From Blasia pusilla (taxonomy: Eukaryota > Marchantiophyta > Marchantiopsida > Blasiales): a stretch of 64,000 nt of DNA. Positions within the stretch are counted from its first letter, which is position 1, and each line of letters begins with the position of its first letter. The notes beneath the pieces were generated by a model that saw only the letters and a list, made by a program, of their open reading frames with translations, was not told where the DNA came from and made no database searches. Of this stretch, positions 10,410-20,680 are shown piece after piece. The DNA is taken from the NCBI GenBank assembly GCA_050084515.1, contig CM114274.1:2542001-2606000 (forward strand), read 5' to 3'. Position numbers and translations under genes: made by a program.

Positions 10410-11050
10410 GGAGCTGGAGTTTCTCGACAGGGTGGTGGAGCTTCCCATGGAGGAGGTAGAGTCCCACCACCTAGATGCGTCGAGGGAGACGTCGGGATGA
10501 GGCTGGGATGGCTGCTCAAATACAGCAGCTATAGGAGCAGATTGCCGCTATGGCATTGAGGTTACCCGATGCCGGATTCGTGGCATCGACATCATATGGA
10601 GCAGCCAGAAATATGGAGGATCGTGGTTGGATGTGCGGGGTTTCCCAAATGAAGGCCGCCGCTGTTCTAACGCATGGAGCAGCCGCAATGTGGGATCCAT
10701 AATGAGGGGAAGCCAGGAAACACACTAGGCTTCCTCAATCTTTCACGTTGTTGTCTGAGGCGATGAGGACCCCATCAATGGGTCCTAATCAGAGTTCCTG
10801 GAGAGTTGGTGATGTTGTTGGTGTGCAGGCACAGAGAGCGATGGAAGAAGCGAGTGCAACAACTCCAATTTTTTGTGCTTAGGAGGGGCATGTGTTGAGC
10901 ACGTTGTTGGGGGCGGCCACCGTTATGTATCGCGCTCCTTTATTTTCTGCTTTTGATATTATGACGTTGGGAGGTAAGCCCGTCGAGGTTTTTCGGCTGG
11001 TCGCTACGCTATGTGAGCGTGGAGTTGGAGTTCATGCATCATGTTCATAG

Positions 11051-11960
11051 GTGATTGCAGAGGAGGAGATGGACCTGCCCTTGGAGCGGATGCTCGGGCC
11101 GTCCACGTCAGATTCATGGCAGGTTGCGGCTGCTAGGATGGCGGAGATGCCCGCTAGACCAGCAATAGAGCGTGCCATGGTTTCTCCTGGTGTTGTGTTG
11201 CTAGATAACCGAGGAGAGGTCTTCCAGTTGGTGAGTCCCGGAGGTAGAGCTTTTAGTCCACAATGCGTCTTGTTGGATTCAAGAGCGCAACCACTGATGT
11301 TGGGGAAAGCGTCATTCAGAGGATTGGGCTTGACGAGAGTCGATGTGGAGCGTTGTCCATTTCGGATAAAGACATCCTTGGGTGGAGCGAGTACCACATA
11401 GCATATCACCCAACATGAGTTCATGGTGAGGATTCGCCCGAGACATCCTACAGATGAGTTCGTGGTGCAAGTCAAGGCGATAGTGACTCATGAAGAGTCC
11501 TATGACGTCTTCGTTGGTGGAGCAATGTTATACCCGATGGGGTTTTCCCTTTATTACTGGGAGGAGTCAGTATCCTACGGACCAGGATGGAAGTCAAGTG
11601 ATGGGTGCCTTAGCTCATTACCCGTTCGATTCACAAGTGCAGTGATCGAGCAATGGCAATGAGAGATGGCGACCTTAGCAGCATTTAGTAGTGCCATCAC
11701 TTGGCCTAGTTTTTTGATTGAGGGACATGTCCATGCAGAGGATACTCCCATTCTTGACATTTCTATGGAGTGGAGTGTCATGGTAGCCGCATCAGTTCGT
11801 GGAGGAGAGGTGTCGCTTTGGGGCTTGATTGAGAGGCTTCGACGCTTAGCCACTGAGCATGTGCAGACCGTGTGGAGCGAGACATTTGCACTAGATTCTG
11901 ACATGTCAGAGGAACCCCATGTAGGCAGGAGCGCTGCTATGATCCCTTTGGACACCAACC
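11051..11960 (+). pseudogene. Retropepsin-like protease region, copy A
   Basis: The 116-codon open segment to 11401 contains SPGVVLLDNRGEVFQLVSPG and VLLDSRAQPLMLGKASF. In copy B the same position reads LLDSGAQPLMLG, i.e. the Asp-Ser-Gly-Ala active-site loop of retropepsins; here the Gly is replaced by Arg, which should abolish activity. After a stop the next frames (RPRHPTDEFVVQVKAIVTHE, YDVFVGGAMLYPMGFSLYYW) match the downstream flap and C-terminal part. A linker of ~100 residues leads into the methyltransferase. In copy B this linker runs in one frame into methyltransferase motif I, indicating one polyprotein. Confidence 0.72.
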
Positions 11961-13088
11961 CTGATTGTGTGGTGCATCCCAGAGAAGGGTATTTGGGTGT
12001 TGGATCTCTTTGGAGGGATCAGCACTGGCTTAAATGTTGTTTTACACGCCGAAGTGCGCGTGTAGGAGTACTTGTATGAAGAGATTGATGATGTTGCGAG
12101 ACGCGCTTCACTTTACCATGTGGCGCTGTTACGCCTCTATTTTCCCGACTTGTTGTCTACGTCCGCCATTCAGGGTTACTAGAGTTTCCTATCAAGGGAT
12201 ATTTCATTGTTGGGGGCGCAGGACTTGGAGCGGGTAGGGACCATAGACTTGGTCATTGCTCGTTGGCCGTGTCAGGGCCAATCGAGTGTTGGACGAGGTA
12301 ACGTGTTAGCTGACACTCGGTCCAGGTTGTTTTGGGAGATGATGCGGATCTTGCAATATTTACAAGAGCATCAGTCTTGTTCTCCAGCATACATTTAGGA
12401 GAATATGCCAATTTTGGGCAATTCGAGGTCCTACGTGGTGACGAGTGCATATCAGTTGCGCGCATGGATCGGCCCGGCAGTGTTGTTAGATGCAGCGAGT
12501 GTGGGTTTAGATGGACCAAACTTGGTACCACATGAGGTATTGCGGAGGGCTAATGCAAGAGTGGAGCGTCCCTCTAATTTGTTGGTGGATTCTATATTGG
12601 ATCCGGGCCGTCGAGCACAGGCAGTGAGGCAAGATGATCGACCGCCGTTGATAGTGATCAACAGGATTGGCAAGCCACGAGCCGCCTTTCCCACATTGGT
12701 GAGTTTCCCCGCTTCCTATGCATTCAAGGAGGCGCGACCTGGCTTGGTTTGGGATGACCATGTACAAAGGTTGGTGGTGCCCAACGCCGATGAGCGAGAG
12801 CGAGCGATGGGATTCCCCACAGGAGTGACGGTAGTATCGTCACTATCAGAGGCATCACGACGTCATGTCTTGGGTCAGGCGATGCACATGAACTGCTTAA
12901 CATGGATTTTCAACTTAGGAGTACATGAGCAGCATCGTTTGAGGATGCGACAGATCACAATTGTTGCATTGGTGAGCCCCATGCCTACCGAAACGGTTGA
13001 GGTAGTGGCTGGGGGTGAGACCCGAGGAGATCGACACACCAGGGGTGATCGGGAGAGACATCGTTGGACTTCTTGGGATGTTTTGTAG
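11961..13088 (+). pseudogene. C5-cytosine DNA methyltransferase domain embedded in gypsy pol, copy A
   Basis: Collinear C5-methyltransferase motifs in a single frame: motif I VLDLFGGISTGL (11997-12032, AdoMet binding); motif II-like EYLYEEIDD (from 12066); motif IV DLVIARWPCQGQS (12246-12284, catalytic Cys codon 12270-12272); motif VI EN at 12399-12404; motif IX ERERAMGFP (12792-12818); motif X LGQAMHMN (about 12870-12893). Motif VIII, clear in copy B as RPRLWWTN, is degraded here. Three stops (12063, 12180, 12396) interrupt the domain; it ends at a stop at 13086. The frame is the same as that of the RT starting at 13422. Order I-IV-VI-VIII-IX-X is canonical, not the permuted order of plant DRM enzymes. 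Predicted role: cytosine methylation of DNA, perhaps of the element's own copies (inference). Almost certainly inactive in this copy. Confidence 0.85.
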
Positions 13089-13249
13089 GTACGCCAGGAG
13101 ATGACAGCTACAACATCGAGCGTGGTTCCGGGTACTGCACATGAAGATGGGAGTTCTATTCTCCGAGACGCGATTGCACTATAGCAACCACTGACATCCG
13201 CGCTGGAGAGTCCTATCGTAGTCACGATGGAGACTTGGGAGCCATAAAT

Positions 13250-14700
13250 GGACCCTAAGTTCACAGGAGGAGAGCGGCGTCAAATACACCAGTTCCTTAG
13301 GAGTTATAGGAGTTGTTTTGTATTTAGTATGCATGATTTGGGTACGTTGAAGAGTCCAAGGATCCGCATTGAGTTGTCGAGTGACACGTCGATCTTCTGA
13401 CGACCCTATAGGTACAGTGATATGGAGAGGGCTCTGATTCAGAGTAGGAGCCAGGACTTGATTGGAGCAGGACTAGTGGAGATGTCGCATGGAGAGTATG
13501 AATCTGCCATTTTCATGCCCGCCAAGAAGGATGTGCATGGCAACTGGAAGGATAGGCAAATATGTGGAGATTACCGACCTATCAATCAGCAGACAAAGGC
13601 CGATAGGTATGCCATGCCCACCCCTGAGGAGATCTTTGATGCAATTGGGCATGCAAAGGTCTTCAGTTCATTGGATTTGCAAGTCGGATACCATCAACTG
13701 CCTATCAGATTGGAGGACAGGCATAAGACGATATTTTGGGGCATCGATCCTCACGGGAAGGATTATTTGTACGAGTGGCGGTTCTTACCATTTGGGTTAA
13801 AGAATTCCCCGGTTGAGTTTCAGAGGGTCATGGATAGGATCTTGGCACGTATGGATTTTGTTAGGTGTTATATTGATGACATCGTAGTCTTTAGTGCCAC
13901 GATTGAGGAGCATGAGCGACATCTAGAGGAGGTGTTTCAACGATTGCGATTACATGGGATGAAGCTACGTCTAGGCAAGTGCAAGTTCTTCTACGATCAG
14001 ATTGAGTACTTAGGCCATACAATATACTCTGGGGGCCTTGGTGTGCAACAGACAAAGGTAGAGGCTATTTCACGCATTCCACGCCCTAGAAATGTGAGTC
14101 AAGTTCGTGTATTCATGGGATTGGCGAACTTCTATCGATAGTATGTCAAGGTTTTCACTTCGATTGCGAAGCCGCTAACCTTGGTGACCAAGGTGGATTC
14201 AGGAGTGGCATTCGGGGGATGAGCAAGAGAGAGCATTTCAGATGCTCAAGGACAGATTGACGTCCGCGCTCATATTGAGGAGACCGATCAGGGATCGTCC
14301 TTTCCAATTGCATACCGATTGTAGTATGTTGGGGCTTGGAGTCTTGCTCACCCAGCATGACGATGATGATAGAGAGTTCATGGTGGCTTATGCTAGTCGC
14401 TCAAACAACGTTGTAGAGGCAAAGTATAGCTCGTATGAGGGTGAGTGTTTGGCTGTAGTGTGGGTTGTCGCACATTTCAGATGTTATCTATTCAGAAATC
14501 CCCTTACCATCATTATTGATCATCAACCACTTAAGTGGTTGATGGAGTCTGACAAGCTTACAGTGAAGCTTACGATGTGGGCTCTTTTGTTGCAGGAGTA
14601 TGACTTCTAGATGGTGCATAGACTTGGGATGCTCAACCAGGATGCATATGGTTTGAGCCATAACCCATGCTCGAGTCAACGAGATGCGACTGGAGCTCGT
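13250..14700 (+). pseudogene. Reverse transcriptase and RNase H, copy A
   Basis: RT begins around 13250 after stops at 13086, 13182, 13245 and 13398 in the methyltransferase frame. The main open piece 13422-14141 contains the Ty3/gypsy RT series: ALIQSRSQDLIGAGLVEMSH, CGDYRPINQQTKADRYAMP, FSSLDLQVGYHQLPI, FLPFGLKNSPVEFQRVMD and CYIDDIVVFS (catalytic YIDD, about 13870), then FMGLANFYR. RNase H follows in another frame (FQLHTDCSMLGLGVLLTQHD, YSSYEGECLAVVW, IDHQPLKWLM, and a GMLNQDAYGLSHNPC tail matching the usual NxxADxLSR end). Copy B retains a 402-codon open version. Broken here by a stop at 14139 and shifts near 14160-14240. Confidence 0.88.
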
Positions 14701-14939
14701 TGGTATGGTGAGAGTGATGAGGAGTTGGTGACAGGACGGCATGCGTCAGCCTATTTGGGCTTGTTGGCTTTGGAGAGCCAGATTGCGGAGACTTCGATGG
14801 CGAGGTCTGATGGAGAGTCCTTAGATCCAAAGGCTGGTGAGGAGACAACAGGTGATCGAGATATTCACGAAGATGGAGTGGTCTTGGAGTACTTGTGTAC
14901 TAGCAGCGTCGCGAGCATAATGAGTTCTAAAGAGTAGGA

Positions 14940-16200
14940 TCGGATCCTACAACAAGCCAGACGGTTCTGGTGGGAGGGCACACATATGTTGCGAGTGTGG
15001 GAGTATGGTAGAGTGCGTGCAGTGCCTCATCCTTCGCAAAGAGCACGTTTGGTGCGTCCTGCCCACGAGGAGTTGGGTCATTTTGGAGTGAGGTGGACAT
15101 ATAACTTGCTCCAGATTCAGTATTGGTGGCGAGGCATGCAACTGACGTTCAACAGTTCGTTGCCAGATGCATGGTGTGTGATCGAGTCTGAGCATCCTTC
15201 AATGCTCCAACTCCACAGTTGCATCCACTTCCGATCATGGGTTTAGGTTATAGATGGAGTTTGGATTTTGCAAGACCTTTCCCTTTGACGGAGCGCCATA
15301 GTCATTATGTGTTGGTGACGGTCGAGCACTTCTCAAAGTGGATAGAGTTGGTTGCATTTTGTGACAAAGCGAGTAGGGGAGTTTCTTAAGCCTTCCTAGA
15401 TCGAGTGTTGAGTCATTACGGCGCACCAGTTGAGGTGTTGATAGACCAGGGTACAGAGTTCAGCGGGGAGTTTCTAGCCTTGTGTGCTCAGGCACTGATT
15501 GACCACCGCACTACTTCGCGAGATCATTCTGAGGCGGATGGACTAGCGGAGCGGGTTGTACAGACAATGAAGAGAGGACTACGCAAGAATGGCTTGCAGA
15601 GAGGTCACCTAGGAGATTGGGACCTTCAGTTGTCGTGGTTGGTGATGGAATCCAGATTCAGCAGGCAAGCATCCTTAGCGTCTTTCTCATCGTACTTGTT
15701 GCTTTATGGCCGAGAGCCAGATTTACCAACGGCCATTCATTGAGATAGTGGTGAGATGTTGAACCTTGACGACCTTGATGTATGGATGCGAGCATGTTCT
15801 GAGAGGGCTGAGTTGTTTCGAAGAGTGATGCCCACGGCGTTTGAGAACTTGGCGATTGCGCAACATCGGGATACCTCAAGGTATGCAACTATTTGGGGAG
15901 GTGGTTATCGACCTACTATCCGGAGGTTTCATCAGGAAGACTATGTTTACTTGCAGCAGACGTCACCCACGACGTTGGATATGACTGCAGGGCGCACCAT
16001 CTTGAGAGTACGTGAGGGTTTGCAATCCGGTATTCTCTTATTGGAGGGACGCCATGGTATGTTTTGGAAGGACCATGTGCGTAAATGTACGTCATGTCAT
16101 CTTCCGAATATTGAAGGTACAGTTGATCCGAGCTTAGCAATAATTCATGCAGGCTTGCGGTGTATGTTGTGTGGTTCTCCCGTGGTGCACCCACTATGCT
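14940..16200 (+). pseudogene. Integrase, copy A
   Basis: Zinc-binding N terminus: RPAHEELGHFGVRWTYNLLQ with YWWRGM, then a broken Cys pair near 15165-15185 (copy B keeps CMVCDRVRASF). Catalytic core: YRWSLDFARPF with the first Asp near 15265; APVEVLIDQGTEFSGEF with the second Asp near 15445; and the Glu inside GLAERVVQTMKRGL near 15550, a D,D-35-E arrangement, followed by LLYGREPDLPTA. The C-terminal part (15756-16200) has YVYLQQTSPTTLD, LRVREGLQSGILLLEGR and WKDHVRKCTSCHLPN, resembling a GPY/F-like module. Point stops and shifts break it. It leads directly into the PHD finger. Confidence 0.85.
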
Positions 16201-16300
16201 AGTCTGTGATGGGTGTTCAAGAGGATGACATATGGCATGTTTAACGCCACCTCTCACTAGGGTTCCTCAAGGACGATGGATGTGTCCGAGATGTACATAG
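16161..16300 (+). pseudogene. PHD zinc finger at the end of pol, copy A
   Basis: C4HC3 pattern after the integrase C-terminal region: CMLC (16161-16172), then two bases out of frame CDGC (16205-16216), four residues, His (16229-16231), MA, Cys (16238-16240), a 14-residue spacer with LTPPLTRVPQGRWM, and CPRC (16283-16294), then a stop at 16298. The usual aromatic before the His is a TGA here but an intact TGG in copy B (SRGWHMAC). PHD fingers bind histone H3 tails, often by methylation state at Lys4; in a retroelement the plausible role is guiding integration, as chromodomains do in chromoviruses (inference). Confidence 0.75.
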
Positions 16301-16471
16301 AGTAGGTAGTTCTACATTTCGACTTGTGTCTGTGACATGGATGACAAGAAGGCGACTAACGATGGGACCACATGAGCACCCAGACTTCTTGCTCTTAGCG
16401 TCCGAGATATGTATATCATGGTAGGTAGGGATAGATGGCTATCTGGAATTAGAGGGACCTAACCACTAGCT

Positions 16472-16608
16472 AGGAGGGCGATTGGAGATATTTTGGTACT
16501 TCTTGTCTCATTGTTTGGATGCCATGAGTTAGCATGGGATCCTGCGTGTTTGTGTGTGTGTTCGATGACAGTGATGTATGTTGTGTAGCAATGTGTATGC
16601 GCATGACA
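16472..16608 (+). repeat. Polypurine tract and LTR terminal module, copy A
   Basis: AGGAGGGCGA (16472-16481) precedes a 126-bp module, 16483-16608, starting TGGAGATATT and ending GCGCATGACA. The same module lies after a G-rich tract in copy B (42432-42557, same length), where it is followed by more LTR sequence. In copy A the Helitron helicase resumes at once after 16608. Confidence 0.7.
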
Positions 16609-17698
16609 ATCCCCATGACGAAGAATAAGCAAAACTTGACAAAAGTCACCACAAAATACCATGTGTTTTCCACCAAATGGTATTTGTGGTAGACCATCAA
16701 AGACCATTCCCATAATACCTTGTAAAGTGCGATTCATCGCCTCGAATGCATAACAATGAGTCATAGGAGCTTCGTCCTATATGATGAGCACTGCATCATA
16801 AATTAAGTGTGTTTCGTTACTATTGATTGATAAACTACAAACGACATAAGGAAGTATATAAGAAAACTTCCATGAAACAAAATTTTGCAAATGGTGGAGC
16901 ATTCGAGCATGTTTTATCAAGCTCGTCATGTCTAGCATCCCAAACCAAACACTTTCCTTCATTTAGACACAGTTTCCAACTTGTACTTGCTCAAATAATT
17001 TCTCAATATCATAACATAGTTCTTGTTCCTCCAAATATGAATATGAACGTTGGCTTTGTAAATTAGCTTGGGGCATGTGAGGAAAGTCAAACAGTCTCTT
17101 TCCTTGATCTTGTAAATAATAGTGGACTTCCAACAATGCAATGTTCATCAAATCATCATCAACAGGAAGATTAGGAATGCGACAATTTCAAAAAAATGTG
17201 TGGTTATTTTCTTTAATGGTCAAGAAAATATACTACTATTAAGAAGGGAACGAATGATTTAAGGATAGTCATTTCTTACCTCATGTTGTTCATATAAGAG
17301 ATCTTCTACCAACGGAGTCAAGAACTAACTCCATAATGTAGCAGGTTGAGCCGGTGTGTTGTAAGCTACAATAATTGCAAATAGTCGGCGAAGTGAAGAA
17401 TCTGTACGGATCATAGCAACTTCTTCAAAGCAAGAGAACACTTCTCTATCATCTCCATAAGTCCCAATTGGATAGCAGCGTCCTTGAATGTTAGAAATAA
17501 TACTCCATGAATAGTTCTAAAGCATCCATATGTAGTTGCTCTTAAAACATTATGGAGGAGTAATCTCAACGAATGACGTTCTCCTTCACCTATGGATGAG
17601 TGAAATAAATTAGCTTAACCCTTTCCATAAGAATTCACTCATTTTAGATGGTGGAATAGCAAAATCCAATGTACAAACAAACACATGAAGAACTTTTG
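16609..17698 (-). pseudogene. Helitron-type PIF1 helicase, upstream half (decayed)
   Basis: Minus-strand broken frames read from 17698 downwards: GEGERHSLRLLLHNV; DAAIQLGLMEDDREVFSCFEE; a LFAIIVAY segment; LPVDDDLMNIALLEVHYYLQ with DFPHMPQANL; then MTHCYAFEAMNRTLQGIMG and PFGGKHMVFCGDFCQVLL, which match the Walker B/DEAPM region and the GGDFRQ motif III of plant Helitron and PIF1-like helicases. The fragment stops just after LLILRHGD, some 25-30 residues short of where 2763-3765 resumes (MQIERLEGHL). The two fragments therefore look like halves of one gene split by the 3766-16608 block, with a small loss at the break. Confidence 0.75.
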
Positions 17699-18424
17699 AT
17701 ATCACGACCCTTATAACCAAACGAGCGCCAAGCGGAACATCCGAACTCTAGCGGGCTCATGCTAGGATGGTTGACGCTTTGGAGTTAGAGAAACACAAGT
17801 GCAAGATGCAAGCGAGGTGAGCATTTCAAGTGTTCCATGCGTTTATGGTTGCAACTAAAGAACCCGGAACCAAACGCGGAACCAAAAATTAAGAGAAGTT
17901 GAGTCTCGAAAGGAGACGTGGCCAAGGGGTGAGAACCAGACTTGGGACACGGTTAGCGTTTGGAGTTTCTGATTGTACTTTTGACCATAACTTTTAGTCC
18001 CAATGTGCATTTAGAACAAGTAAGATAGGGTTGGAAAGCTTATGCAAAGCCACTTCCAACCCACTAAAGATATTGGGAACCTCTTAAGCAAAGGCTCCGA
18101 TATGGGCCAAAACTGACTCTATAGGGAGTCGGTTGAGGGCCAAAAAGAGGGGCCGAGGTGCCCTTCCCCAAAGGTAGGGGGGCCTCGGGGATTCCCATAA
18201 GTACTAGTAAGGGGGGGGGGGAGTTGGAAGTTCTCCAAGGATGCTTGGGACTCGAACCCCACTTTGGGTGCCACAGGGTGATTCAAGGGAATGGAATGGA
18301 TTAAGAGTTTTGGCGTTGGGATTAGAAACCTGAACCAAGTCCAATAGAGTGGATTTCGGAGGTCCCTATTGGATTCCAACTTGCGACCCATATTGTTGGG
18401 TCTCGGTTGGGGGATCATGCGAGG
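17699..18424 (+). repeat. Truncated, diverged LTR of the gypsy element 1 family
   Basis: Begins ATCACGACCCTTATAACCAAA and follows the 3766-4747 LTR through roughly its first three quarters (CCAAGCGGAACATC, CCATAACTTTTAG, AAGTACTAGTAAGG, CCCCACTTTGGG, GGGTCTCGGTT). It is more diverged than the other copies, so older. It is cut at 18424 by the end of copy C (TGTCGTGAGC...). The remaining quarter was not found to the right of copy C. Confidence 0.75.
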
Positions 18425-19191
18425 TGTCGTGAGCATATACATCACTACACAATCCACATCGTTGCCATATCTACACACCAACCAACACGGATCTTTCCCA
18501 ACATACCGGTATATCCACACATAAACAAAATACACTCACGCATATACAAAGGATTACACAACAAAATCAAGAGTAGTAAAAGAGGCTCACCCGGACTAAA
18601 ACTCCACTCATGAATCTACATCGGCATATCAAACTACACCCATCTTGTGCTATAAGTGAATCCTGACGCTAACACCCTAACTCCTACATACCCACACACG
18701 TCTATGCAAGAGAGGCGCTCCTAAGGCTCAATATGAGAAAGATGGCTTGGGAAAGCTATCTACCTCACTCTTATACCCTTGGGAAGAGCCAAAAGGCTCT
18801 TCCCCCAAAAATAGCCCTACCAACGGTAACCTGCGTGCATAGGTTACCGAGTGACCGTTGACCCGATCAACATGTCACTTGACAAACTAAAACCGAAATA
18901 GGAAAATCCCCATAAACGACGTTCCCGAAACAACACACATGTTGCCAACCTCATCCAACATCTCGGGACGAAGTTACACCCCCAACAACTCGTTGACTCT
19001 CTATGTCGTCGACACGATAGAACTCTACCTAAGTCAAAATAAGATGTGATAGTTGTCGTGCATATACACACCGGTACACAATCCACATCGCTAGTCATAT
19101 CTATACACCACACAACACCGATCTTCCCCAATATACGGATAGATCCACACATAAACAAAATACACTCACACATATACAAAGGGACCCCACA
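18425..19191 (-). repeat. Composite 3' LTR of copy C
   Basis: Two ~137-bp direct repeats (18425-18560 and 19054-19191, both beginning TGTCGTG on the plus strand and sharing TCCACACATAAACAAAATACAC) flank a ~490-bp middle part. The middle holds two perfect hairpins: 10-bp arms with an AAAA loop at 18781-18804, and 9-bp arms at 18824-18832/18841-18849. It also has a TATA-like GGTATAAGAG on the minus strand near 18770. Confidence 0.65.
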
Positions 19192-20680
19192 ACCGCCCCC
19201 CTAGTTGGCAGTTGGGCCCCCCTTACTCAAGATAGCACACACACATGTCCCCGACATGATCTTCTATCCTATACACATTTAGCACTATCAATATCGTCAT
19301 CCTCGCAACACTGCCACACATCATCAAGTGCCATGTTGATCCCTCTGAAGAGATCTGACACTCTCGTACCCTACTCCAAACATAGACATGGCTCCATGCA
19401 TGCCTAACGAGCTTGTATGTATTCCACGCATCTCAACACTCGTCCCCAGCAATAATAACGAAGCTCCCTATCATGGGAAGAGACACCCACCCTGACATGT
19501 CTCTCCGTGGGACTATTCATTATGGGAATGTCCTCCGTATGTATGCTCGTCTCCCTGAACCTCGTGATCAGCTAACACCACCTGTGAATACTACCAACGT
19601 AGTCACCGTATCCTCATGCGGTCAACCATCACTACCTCCTGTAAATTGCATTGGTAGATGACTCACCCGTCCATCACGTGATCGCCACCCTAGCCGATAA
19701 GAAACCGTCTCTTCCCAAAAATTGAGAATGAAACCAAGGGGATACAACATTATACTCCCTACCAACATATCATAGGACTCAACCGGTGTCGTAATCACCC
19801 GAGTGCGCACCATTGCACTCTCCGACTCATGCTCTAGCTTAACCACCAACTCCTCTTGAGTCATGTATTGCGTGGGTGATACGCCCCCAATAGAGGTCCG
19901 TATCTTAAAGGAACAACCCTCGATGTCGCCTTTCTATAATCCCAACACCAAACATGCCGCCTTCCCTAACATCAAGGGTTGCGCTCTCGAATCAAGTATG
20001 ACGCGTTGCGGGTGGTACATCATACTTGTGGGACTAACCAAGCAAAAACTCTTCCTCGGTTATCCAACAACATCACACATGGTGTGATCATGGCTCGCTT
20101 TATCGCTGGCCTAGCTGGCATATCTACCAACTTCGCTGCCGTAGCATGCCATGACTCAGTGGGGAACGTCACGAGTACCTGCTTCGATTGCAAGTCCACC
20201 ATCTCCTCAACTACCTCTGAACGAGAGGCACTCACCTCTCCACGCTCACACAACATGGTGGCCAGCCAGAACACCTCAGCTCGTCCAACTCCCAACGTCA
20301 CCAACTCCATGGCGGAAAACAACGAAGTCGGGCTCACCCTAGTGGCCACCTCCAACAACATGGTCAACACTGGCTCCTCTCAAGCTGGCATAGGAGTCTT
20401 CTGTCCAACTCCTTGTGACGTCGACACACCTGCCTCATCCATGGGTACTACTGGTCGTCAAGGCACCATTGACAATGTATGAAGTGCCTCCAACAATGTG
20501 AACGACGGAGGAACCCTGGCTTGGCGCCCATGAGTCCCCTCCTATGGGTCAATCTCAACCCCACCTCTTGATGGCTCGGTTACTCTTGCAGCACCCCGAG
20601 TCACCACCGCAACCTTTGAAGCCTAGAGTGAGTACAAACCTTCTTGGCCACGCGAGAAAACTCCAAGACACCCGACAAAG
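18425..20680 (-). mobile_element. Deletion derivative of the unusual gypsy element, copy C
   Basis: Minus-strand element kin to copies A and B but more diverged. From the 5' side (about 20680) it has the gag-protease linker and the protease region (19622-20480: DSRAQPLMLG in place of DSGA; SPTSLFSAMELVTLG; YDMLVGSIMLYPLGF). A remnant of methyltransferase motif I follows (RVSDLFRGIN, about 19345-19375). Everything from there through RT and integrase is deleted, and the sequence passes straight to a G-rich tract (CTAGGGGGGCGG, about 19193-19204) and a composite LTR end (18425-19191). The left side abuts the LTR fragment at 18424; the right end is approximate. Confidence 0.7.

Larger units (their letters stand above)
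7891..16608 (+). mobile_element. Unusual Ty3/gypsy element with DNA methyltransferase and PHD finger, copy A
   Basis: A long element collinear with copy B (41807-51484, minus). Order on the plus strand: leader, gag with two zinc knuckles, protease, C5-cytosine DNA methyltransferase, RT, RNase H, integrase, PHD finger, polypurine tract and LTR terminal module. RT before integrase makes it Ty3/gypsy. Homology to copy B begins near 7891 (GCGAGCAAAA against GTGAGCAAAA), where the RNase H of element 1 stops. The ~1 kb of LTR and leader found further upstream in copy B is therefore absent, and copy A is 5'-truncated and fused to element 1. It carries many point stops and several frameshifts. Confidence 0.85.

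Noticed and set aside
11961-13088. Host DNA methyltransferase gene
   Set aside because: It is collinear and in frame with the retrotransposon RT, present at the same place in two copies, and full of stops; a separate host gene is not supported.
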